A stretch of 49,917 nt of DNA from positions 1 through 49,917 of the forward strand of contig DGRZ01000009.1 in the NCBI GenBank assembly GCA_002391195.1, in the 5' to 3' direction. Shown piece after piece: positions 32,377 to 38,252 of the stretch. Under the pieces are notes generated by a model. The model saw only the letters and a program-made list of their open reading frames with translations, did no database searches and was not told the origin of the DNA. The DNA comes from Fibrobacter sp. UBA4375. Lineage in GTDB: Bacteria; Fibrobacterota; Fibrobacteria; Fibrobacterales; Fibrobacteraceae. The translations under genes and the position numbers were made by a program. The first letter of the stretch is position 1, and every line of letters begins with the position of its first letter.

Positions 32377-33308
32377 CAATAACCTCTCCTACGGCGCAGC
32401 CTTTCGCTGGCCTTCAACAAAAACTGTCGTTCAGATTCCGTCAACGACTGGATTCCCTCTGCATTGACTTTTTTCAGGATTTCATCCATCCGCTTCTGTT
32501 CGTCCATGTAAAAGACTTCGCCTTCCAGAACTTCGGGTTCTTCGACACGAGCTTCTGTCCTTTGCCCATCGCGATTTTCGGTATCAAAGGGATTGTTCCA
32601 TTTTTTATAGCGGCCGGGGTGTTTGGAGAACAAACGGAAAAAACTGGACAATGGCGAATTATAAAGAATACTGGAGCTCTTGGTAAACACATTCTGGTAC
32701 AAGGCCATGTAGATAAAGCCCGCCACAACACCACCCAGATGGGCGAAGTGGGCTATGGCATCGCCAGTATTTGCAAACATCACGTCAAAGGCGATCATCA
32801 CCCACATGGCATGCTTGATTTTCATGGGGATAATAAAGAACATCAAGATGCGCCTTTCCGGAAAAAACTTGTAGTATGCCACAAACACGCCCATCAAGGC
32901 ACCAGAGGCTCCGATAATGGGATTATGGGTGAGTCCCAAAATACTCATGGCAACACTGAAGACAGCCGCAAATATTCCACAGAAGAAATACATGAAGGCA
33001 AAATGCTTGGTACCCATCCATTCCCCGACCTCTGCACCGAACATCCAGAGCATCAGCATATTAAAGAAGAAATGCATAAAATCTACATGGATAAACATGT
33101 AGGTTACGTAGCGCCAAGCCTCAAAGGGAGCCGTAGGCAAAAAGGCTCCGAAGTAGAGGATATACTCCTGAAGCGAGCCATATCCGACACCGGGCAGGTT
33201 CAAATGCAGCCCCAGCATACCGCCCACGATGGCCGCAATCGCAAACACCACAGCGTTTGAAATCAGCAGGACTCGAATAACTTTGGGTAAGAATCGGAAT
33301 GGAGTCAT
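32376..33308 (-). CDS. Rhomboid-family intramembrane serine protease
   Basis: Cleaves transmembrane segments of other proteins within the membrane. The 310-residue protein has about six hydrophobic helices. The catalytic Ser is in PIIGASGALMGVF (about residue 135) and the catalytic His in AHFAHLGGVVAGF (about 190). HVDFMHFFFNMLMLWMFG contains the conserved His/Asn-rich L1-helix-2 region. After the last helix there is a cytoplasmic tail of about 95 residues, basic and then acidic (EVLEGEVFYMDEQKRMDEIL), with a SDSERQFLLKA-like end seen in many rhomboid proteins with DUF6576 tails. It starts two bases after coaD and overlaps the kinase start by one base. Confidence 0.92.
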   Translation of the reverse strand: MTPFRFLPKVIRVLLISNAVVFAIAAIVGGMLGLHLNLPGVGYGSLQEYILYFGAFLPTAPFEAWRYVTYMFIHVDFMHFFFNMLMLWMFGAEVGEWMGTKHFAFMYFFCGIFAAVFSVAMSILGLTHNPIIGASGALMGVFVAYYKFFPERRILMFFIIPMKIKHAMWVMIAFDVMFANTGDAIAHFAHLGGVVAGFIYMALYQNVFTKSSSILYNSPLSSFFRLFSKHPGRYKKWNNPFDTENRDGQRTEARVEEPEVLEGEVFYMDEQKRMDEILKKVNAEGIQSLTESERQFLLKASERLRRRRGY

Positions 33309-33310
33309 AC

Positions 33311-33814
33311 TTAACGGCTAGTTTTCAACAACAAGGGAATGACTTCGACATGGACATAGTTCGAGAGTAATTCTCGACCGTCCACCGTATCCGAGACACC
33401 GGCCTTCAAGAGTTCACGAACCACGGAACTGCTTAACGACAGGTGTTCCGAAGCGCTGGAGAAAATAACCGTTTCGCATTCGGGGTAAAGGGTCCGATTG
33501 TTCCAGGCGATGGACTGTTCATATTCAACATCCATAGCTCCGCGCACGCCCCGAACCAAAAACTTCGAACCGACGCTTTTCATAAAATCTACAGTCAGTC
33601 CATCATAAGAAGTCACTTTCACATTCGGGATTCCCGCAATGGACTTGTTTATGAAGGTCAAGCGGTCCGATTCCGAAAACATGTTCTTCTTGGAGGCGTT
33701 TACGGCAAGGACTATCCACAGTTCGTCGAAAAGGGCCGCAGCCCTTTTGACAATGTCCAAATGCCCCAAGGTAAACGGATCAAAGGACCCTGCAAATACA
33801 GCAATTCTTTCCAT
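33311..33814 (-). CDS. coaD: Phosphopantetheine adenylyltransferase
   Basis: Makes dephospho-CoA from 4'-phosphopantetheine and ATP. The 167-residue protein has the usual length and the nucleotidyltransferase motif FAGSFDPFTLGHLDIV at the N-terminus, FLVRGVRGAMDVEYEQSIAW in the middle and the C-terminal SLSSSVVRELLKAG. The ATG at 33814 is preceded by TATATTTA and only four bases, with no Shine-Dalgarno site, so it may be read from a leaderless mRNA. It heads a compact series: rhomboid follows after two bases, then the PfkB kinase and TrxB-like gene. A TAGGGGN array lies directly upstream. Confidence 0.96.
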   Translation of the reverse strand: MERIAVFAGSFDPFTLGHLDIVKRAAALFDELWIVLAVNASKKNMFSESDRLTFINKSIAGIPNVKVTSYDGLTVDFMKSVGSKFLVRGVRGAMDVEYEQSIAWNNRTLYPECETVIFSSASEHLSLSSSVVRELLKAGVSDTVDGRELLSNYVHVEVIPLLLKTSR

Positions 33815-33818
33815 GCTG

Positions 33819-33826
33819 TAAATATA
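33819..33826 (-). promoter_or_regulatory. TAnnTTTA element at the start of coaD
   Basis: TATATTTA on the minus strand, then CAGC and the ATG at 33814. No upstream -33 element is evident because the heptamer array starts a few bases upstream. Confidence 0.4.
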
Positions 33827-33830
33827 GTCA

Positions 33831-33876
33831 ATAGGGGTTAGGTTTTAGGGGTTAGGGGTTAGGATTTAGGGGGGGG
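33831..33876 (+). repeat. Heptamer array, TAGGGGN family
   Basis: Units on the plus strand: ATAGGGG, TTAGGTT, TTAGGGG, TTAGGGG, TTAGGAT, TTAGGGG, then a G-run. It lies between the rsmD stop and the coaD promoter. GTGAGGATGACG (33881-33892) follows, a half copy of the palindromic repeat seen at 38059-38173. Confidence 0.85.
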
Positions 33877-33895
33877 CGTTGTGAGGATGACGTTC

Positions 33896-34444
33896 CTACG
33901 ACCTATAAATCACCAACGAGGATTCCCCATAGCGGCGGACCTGAACCAGTCCAGCGTCGGAGGCCTCTTTGACCCATGCAGGCAGATTTCGACTGGGCGC
34001 TTCGAACACGGCCACACCATTAGGATTCAGCCACTGCCAGAAAGAGCGCAAGTCAGGATATTCCACATCCTTGAATGGCGGATCTGCATAAATCAAATCA
34101 AACCCACCCTCGGCACATAGCTCCTCTTTTTCTAGTGTCAAGGCATTCTTTTCGTACAAAGTAAGTTTCTTTTCCAAGGACAAAGCCTTGTACCCTTGCA
34201 GCAAGAGATGTGCTTGGGAATGAACCATTTCCACAGCCACCACATGGGCCGCTCCACGGCTCAAGGCCTCAATTCCCATAATGCCCGAACCGGCAAACAG
34301 GTCCAGCATGCGGAATCCATCTACGGATTGCAAAATATTGAACAATGCCTCCCGGGTCCTTGAACCCGTAGGCCTGGTTTTCATACTTGGAGGAGAAGGG
34401 ACCATCCGTCCACGAAGGTCCCCGCCCGTAATGCGAATAGGCAT
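33896..34444 (-). CDS. rsmD: 16S rRNA (guanine966-N2)-methyltransferase
   Basis: Methylates G966 of 16S rRNA in the small ribosomal subunit. The 182-residue protein shows the family pattern: ITGGDLRGRMV at the start, TRPTGSRTREALFNIL (about 23), the SAM site LDLFAGSGIMGIEALSRGA (about 48) and the catalytic motif DLIYADPPFKD (about 113). The ATG directly follows the stop of the PilN-like gene without a gap. rsmD is commonly next to coaD in bacteria, and here coaD follows downstream after an 80-base gap holding a heptamer array and a new promoter, so the array may have broken up an older operon. Confidence 0.95.
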   Translation of the reverse strand: MPIRITGGDLRGRMVPSPPSMKTRPTGSRTREALFNILQSVDGFRMLDLFAGSGIMGIEALSRGAAHVVAVEMVHSQAHLLLQGYKALSLEKKLTLYEKNALTLEKEELCAEGGFDLIYADPPFKDVEYPDLRSFWQWLNPNGVAVFEAPSRNLPAWVKEASDAGLVQVRRYGESSLVIYRS

Positions 34445-35455
34445 TTAAGGAACCACGAACATCACGAACTGCATTGAGCTCTGGATGTCATGCTTGGCAA
34501 AAATCATTTCCATCTTCGTGACGCCTACACGAACTGGAGATTCCAGCATCGCCGACACAAAATTTTGCAACTCCGGGAAATCTGAGTTGGCAGACACCGT
34601 GTAAGAATAACGCTTGTACACGCCAAAATCCTCTACGGTCGGCTTTTCAAGCCCCTTGAAATTCAGCTTAACATTGGTTGCCAAAGCCTTCAAAGTCTTA
34701 ATTTCTTCGGCCACCTCAGCAGATTTCACAAAACTCGTAACAGCAGCCAAGTTCGGAGTCGACACATTAAACAATCCAAAGGCCGTAATGTCAGTAGCCG
34801 GAGCATTTTCCGGCAGCGGAGGTGTTCTAAAGTCTGCACTCACTGCCTTTACCCGTTCCAGGAAACTACGCTGAGAAGTGGGCTTGGCAGCCACACCACG
34901 GATATAGTAATAGTTGGGAGTCTGGAAAATACAATCAGAAAAGCCAACATCATCGGGTGTCGCCGTAGCAAGGAACGTAAGGAACTGAGCGCTAGCCGCC
35001 TTCTGGTAAGAAATCTTTTCTAGGGGCAAATAGGACTCGTAGCTCGTGCGGCTGTTGTTGTACAAAGCCTGAGGATTGATTTCCGCAACCACCTGCTTTA
35101 CAGACATTCCCTCACGCATTTTGAGTACCGCACGTTCAGCAGCAGCCTCCGCTTCCAGGACTCCACCAGCAGTGGTAGTCTGCCCTGCACCCAAAGTCAA
35201 CGTCTGACTCGGGTCCTCTGCCCCTATCAAGGACAGATAGGCTTCAGGCAACGCTCCTTGCAGGGGAGTTGGAACGCCAAACACACTCAAGAAACAGCTG
35301 AACGCGACAAAGACAAAGGCCGCAGCCAAACCTGCAGTCAGCAACTTGGACTTAGAAGACTTTCTTGCCGCACGAACATCGGTAACATGGACCGGGTTCA
35401 CATTCTCCATCAGGGAGGAACGCTCAGCAGCCTCAATAAGGTTCAAGTGAATCAT
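34445..35455 (-). CDS. PilN-like type IV pilus / secretion assembly protein
   Basis: A 336-residue protein with a PilN-type start (MIHLNLIEAAERS), a cytoplasmic segment of about 40 residues and one membrane helix (LLTAGLAAAFVFVAFSCFLSV). The periplasmic part contains two similar-sized units: one with YYYIRGVAAKPTSQRSFLERVKAV (about 185-215) like PilN, and one with YSYTVSANSDFPELQNFVSAM (about 285) like PilO/PilN ferredoxin folds. It may therefore be a PilN-PilO fusion, which would explain its length (PilN alone is about 200). Its start overlaps the PilM-like gene by four bases (ATGA). The call rests on order, topology and weak motifs. Confidence 0.65.
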   Translation of the reverse strand: MIHLNLIEAAERSSLMENVNPVHVTDVRAARKSSKSKLLTAGLAAAFVFVAFSCFLSVFGVPTPLQGALPEAYLSLIGAEDPSQTLTLGAGQTTTAGGVLEAEAAAERAVLKMREGMSVKQVVAEINPQALYNNSRTSYESYLPLEKISYQKAASAQFLTFLATATPDDVGFSDCIFQTPNYYYIRGVAAKPTSQRSFLERVKAVSADFRTPPLPENAPATDITAFGLFNVSTPNLAAVTSFVKSAEVAEEIKTLKALATNVKLNFKGLEKPTVEDFGVYKRYSYTVSANSDFPELQNFVSAMLESPVRVGVTKMEMIFAKHDIQSSMQFVMFVVP

Positions 35456-36366
35456 ACTTCCTCCATGAGGTTCAGGGCAGCACCAATTGCACCGGCACAG
35501 CTAAGAACAGCAGCAGAATCCGCTTCTTCCACCGGAAGTCTTAAATTAGAGAAGGAATCCATCAGAATTATCTGGAATTCCGGGAGAGCCCCTTGTAAAT
35601 TTTTCATAAACAGAGGGTCTGTCGCAAGTTCGCCGCACAAATGAATCTGCTTGACATCAAAAGAAACGTCATCTTCTTTGGCAAAATCAATCTGTTCACG
35701 AATGCCGTTGGCCAGGAATCCGTACGCCTCTTCAGCGGACTTGTCCACAAGGGAAAGGGTTGAAACACAACGCAAATCCTGGAGTCGATCCTTGGAAATC
35801 CACATCATTGTAACGCCAGCGAAATCAGCCTTGATTACACATTCCAGTCCGTCAATATGGTCTGCAGCATCCATCAAGTTTAGTAACGAGAGTACATCCA
35901 CTTCCATAGTCTTGGGCGCTAACGCCTTGTTGCGGAAGCCTTTACGAACGCCATCCACCCATTCTCGACGAACCGCAATCAACAGAACGGTTTCGCCAAC
36001 GGTAGCATCACCGCACAGGACTTGATAGTCCATGATATAGGAGCCCTTTTCGGCATTGGTAATAAGCCCTAGGTACCATTCCAGGTATTCTTCACGGTTG
36101 GCGCACGCCTCTGCAGGCACATACACCTGCCTCACAATAGAACGAAATGCCGGAATAGACAAGGATACCGCCTCCACAGACTCTTGCTGGACGGATTCCA
36201 ACCAGGCCTGGAGGACCGTTTCAAAAGTGTAGACGTCATCCAGAGGACTGGTCCCAGTCTGGAGAATTGCCGTGCGCAAAACCCGCTTTTCGGCGGAGTC
36301 CAACAGGGCCACTTTTAGGGAAGCATCCCCAACCTCAATACCTAGATAAATCTTCGTATCACTCAT
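35452..36366 (-). CDS. PilM-like actin-fold ATPase
   Basis: A 304-residue cytoplasmic protein with an actin/FtsA-like fold typical of PilM, which links pilus or type II secretion machinery to the inner-membrane PilN/PilO complex. Seen: IYLGIEVGDASLKVALLD (phosphate-1-like loop), AVSLSIPAFRSIVRQVYVP (about 85), ETVLLIAVRREWVDGVR (about 130), VDVLSLLNLMDAAD (about 165) and IHLCGELATDPLF (about 250), then SCAGAIGAALNLM. The following gene encodes a PilN-like membrane protein with a four-base overlap, which supports the assignment. No pilB, pilC or pilQ is in the window. The ATP-binding motifs are weaker than in classical PilM. Confidence 0.7.
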   Translation of the reverse strand: MSDTKIYLGIEVGDASLKVALLDSAEKRVLRTAILQTGTSPLDDVYTFETVLQAWLESVQQESVEAVSLSIPAFRSIVRQVYVPAEACANREEYLEWYLGLITNAEKGSYIMDYQVLCGDATVGETVLLIAVRREWVDGVRKGFRNKALAPKTMEVDVLSLLNLMDAADHIDGLECVIKADFAGVTMMWISKDRLQDLRCVSTLSLVDKSAEEAYGFLANGIREQIDFAKEDDVSFDVKQIHLCGELATDPLFMKNLQGALPEFQIILMDSFSNLRLPVEEADSAAVLSCAGAIGAALNLMEEV

Positions 36367-36401
36367 ATACTCAACGACTTATGGAAATGTACACCCTAAA
36401 A

Positions 36402-36863
36402 CTAATCAAAAATTACCCCCTGTAGGAGGCCCTCCAGTTTTTTCTTGCCGATTCCGGGCACTTTTTCCAAATCCTGAGGGCCTGAAAAGGGGCCGTTTTG
36501 AACGCGAAACGCCAAAATTTTCTCGGCAAGCTTGGGTCCAACCCCCTTCAAGGCACACAATTCCTCTACCCCGGCAGAATTGACATGTATGGGCAAATTC
36601 GGCTTTTTTTGCTTGTTTTTCGCGTTTTTTCGTTTTTTTGCCTTATGTTCAGGAGAATTAGTCATTGTTACTTTGTCTGCAACCTCGTCGGATTTGGACC
36701 AGGACTTTTTCGTGAAATTTTCTCTTTCGGCGACATATTCCAAATTGGAGTATTCTTCCGCCTGCCCGATGGCGGGTACGCCCCAGGGTAGATAGCGGAA
36801 AACCAGTCCAAGTACCAAAAAGACCAGGGCCATGCGGAGGATTTGTTTTTCGGGAGCGTTCAT
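36402..36863 (-). CDS. ComEA-like helix-hairpin-helix DNA-binding protein
   Basis: A 153-residue protein. One N-terminal membrane helix (MALVFLVLGLVFRYLPWG) is followed by a polar stretch rich in lysine (KAKKRKNAKNKQKK) and a C-terminal HhH domain: IHVNSAGVEELCALKGVGPKLAEKI with FSGPQDLEKVPGIGKKKLE. ComEA proteins with this design bind incoming DNA outside the inner membrane during natural transformation. I chose the ATG at 36863 (TAGGTG seven bases upstream); a GTG three codons earlier also fits. It directly follows kdsB and precedes the PilM-like gene. The gene and dprA (41848) are the two competence-type genes here. Confidence 0.8.
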   Translation of the reverse strand: MNAPEKQILRMALVFLVLGLVFRYLPWGVPAIGQAEEYSNLEYVAERENFTKKSWSKSDEVADKVTMTNSPEHKAKKRKNAKNKQKKPNLPIHVNSAGVEELCALKGVGPKLAEKILAFRVQNGPFSGPQDLEKVPGIGKKKLEGLLQGVIFD

Positions 36864-36872
36864 CAGGAGCAC

Positions 36873-37625
36873 CTACGGACTACGCAGGGGCTCCTTAAAT
36901 CGTCCGTCCGGCAGCCCCTGCTTTTTTCGTTCATTTAGCAAGGCTTCGACGGCATTCGCGTCAGAAGGCACATCCACGGAGATGCTCTCATAGGGGCTCT
37001 GGACCATACGGATAGGGCGTATACCCATGATCCGCATCTGTTCCAGGGAGCGCTCCAGTTCAAGCTTACTCCGGGACAAAGAAGTAAATTCATCGCGGGA
37101 CTTGCGGGAATAGGCGTAGATTCCCTGGTGCTGGAACCACCGGCTAGCTTCCTCTGCGGGAATCTCCCGACGAAAGTCAACGGCAAAACCGTCCTTGACC
37201 AAGACCTTCACCACTGTTTTCAGGGGAACATCTTCTGGCTTAAGCGGGCAGGCCACCGTCACCCAGCTGTCCGGGTTTTCGGCAAGGGTCCGGGCGACAT
37301 CCCACAAGACCAAAGGCTCTACCAAGGGTTCGTCCCCCTGCAGGTTCACCACCAGGTCAAGGTCCAGGGCGCGGGCGGCCTCCGCCACCCGGTCAGAACC
37401 GGTAGCCGCCTCTCCCGTCAACAAGAATTCGAAACCGGCACGGGAAACCACCTCGGCAATCTCGTCGCTGTCGGTTGCACAGATAATTCGGTCAAAGCAT
37501 TCTGCAAGGGCCGCCCGCTCCAGGGTGCGAACAATCATCTCCTTACCGCACAACTTGAAAAGCGGCTTCCCGGGAAACCGGGAAGACCCAATGCGGGCAG
37601 GAACAATGCAGGAGACAGGAGACAT
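36873..37625 (-). CDS. kdsB: CMP-KDO synthetase (3-deoxy-manno-octulosonate cytidylyltransferase)
   Basis: Activates KDO with CTP for lipopolysaccharide inner-core synthesis. The 250-residue enzyme shows CIVPARIGSSRFPGKPLFKLCGK at the N-terminus with the nucleotide-binding loop, RIICATDSDEI (about 46), DLVVNLQGDEPLVEP (about 90), and the family segment VDFRREIPAEEASRWFQHQGIYAY (about 155). Its presence indicates a Gram-negative envelope with KDO-containing LPS. It starts 20 bases after gatC and its stop directly precedes the ComEA-like gene, so it sits in the gatC-kdsB-comEA-pilM-pilN-rsmD series. Confidence 0.95.
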   Translation of the reverse strand: MSPVSCIVPARIGSSRFPGKPLFKLCGKEMIVRTLERAALAECFDRIICATDSDEIAEVVSRAGFEFLLTGEAATGSDRVAEAARALDLDLVVNLQGDEPLVEPLVLWDVARTLAENPDSWVTVACPLKPEDVPLKTVVKVLVKDGFAVDFRREIPAEEASRWFQHQGIYAYSRKSRDEFTSLSRSKLELERSLEQMRIMGIRPIRMVQSPYESISVDVPSDANAVEALLNERKKQGLPDGRFKEPLRSP

Positions 37626-37645
37626 AGTCCAGGCAAAGGAGGCTT

Positions 37646-37933
37646 CTAGCCGCCAATGACCTTGGGAATGGCGAAGTGGTCGTTTTCCACTGCCGGCGCA
37701 TTTGCAAAAGCCTGCTCCAGGGTGAATCCCTGTACAGGTACGTCCTCGCGAAGAACCGTCTCGCCGGTTTCGACGGCGGTCATGGGTTCTACATTGGAAA
37801 GGTCCAGAGCCTTCAAAGCTTCCAGATGATTGAGCATCTTGTCCAGGTGGCCCTTGACGGCAGGAATTTCCTCTTCGGAAATGCTCAGGCGGGACAATTT
37901 GGCCAATTTCAGGACTTCATCGTTTTCAAGCAT
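37646..37933 (-). CDS. gatC: Asp-tRNA(Asn)/Glu-tRNA(Gln) amidotransferase subunit C
   Basis: Small subunit that stabilises GatA in the tRNA-dependent amidotransferase. The 95-residue protein has the family layout: EVLKLAKLSRLSISEEEIP, LDKMLNHLEALKALD, VEPMTAV and LREDVP, ending in AVENDHFAIPKVIGG. I chose the ATG at 37933, which has GGAG seven bases upstream; the longer frame adds four residues. gatA and gatB are not adjacent; kdsB follows. It is the first gene of the minus-strand series, with TATATTAC near 37960 as possible promoter. The gene-free stretch upstream (37934-38249) is filled with repeats. Confidence 0.93.
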   Translation of the reverse strand: MLENDEVLKLAKLSRLSISEEEIPAVKGHLDKMLNHLEALKALDLSNVEPMTAVETGETVLREDVPVQGFTLEQAFANAPAVENDHFAIPKVIGG

Positions 37934-37990
37934 AGGACTCTCCAATCTTTACGAGGGGTAATATAGAAAAATTTGGAATGAAAGGCAAAT

Positions 37991-38056
37991 GAGTGGTGAG
38001 TTATGAGTGGTGAGTTATGAGTTGTGGGTTGTGAGGTGTGAGGTGTGTGGTGTGAG
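37991..38056 (+). repeat. Heptamer array, GAGTTGT family, second copy
   Basis: Units GAGTGGT, GAGTTAT, GAGTGGT, GAGTTAT, GAGTTGT, GGGTTGT, GAGGTGT, GAGGTGT, GTGGTGT in strict 7-base register. It is the first part of the 316-base gene-free stretch 37934-38249, which contains only repeats. Confidence 0.85.
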
Positions 38057-38058
38057 TC

Positions 38059-38173
38059 GTCATCCTCACCCGTTCGACAGGCTCAGGGCAGGCTCTGGTG
38101 AGGATCCGCTTACTGCAATCTAGCAGATCCTCGCCTTGATTCGACTTCGCTCACCACAGGTCGCGAGGATGAC
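38059..38173. repeat. Composite palindromic repeat between two heptamer arrays
   Basis: The outer arms GTCATCCTC (38059-38067) and GAGGATGAC (38165-38173) are perfect inverted copies. Inside are ATCCTCACC..GGTGAGGAT and GATCCTCGCC..GCGAGGAT pairs. TTCGACAGGCTCAGGG (38073-38088) is a sequence seen dispersed in many bacterial genomes. Non-coding; possibly a small non-autonomous mobile repeat. Confidence 0.6.
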
Positions 38174-38189
38174 ACCTCTCGAGACCGGC

Positions 38190-38252
38190 TATCCTAACCA
38201 CTAACCACTAATCACTAACCCCTAGCCCCTAGATCCTAACCCCTATCCACTA
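38190..38252 (-). repeat. Heptamer array, TAGGNNN family, containing the helicase stop codon
   Basis: On the minus strand: GGGTAGT, GGATAGG, GGTTAGG, ATCTAGG, GGCTAGG, GGTTAGT, GATTAGT, GGTTAGT, GGTTAGG. The TAG of the first unit is the stop codon of the UvrD-like gene (38252-38250), so the array continues the frame end of the gene. Confidence 0.85.
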
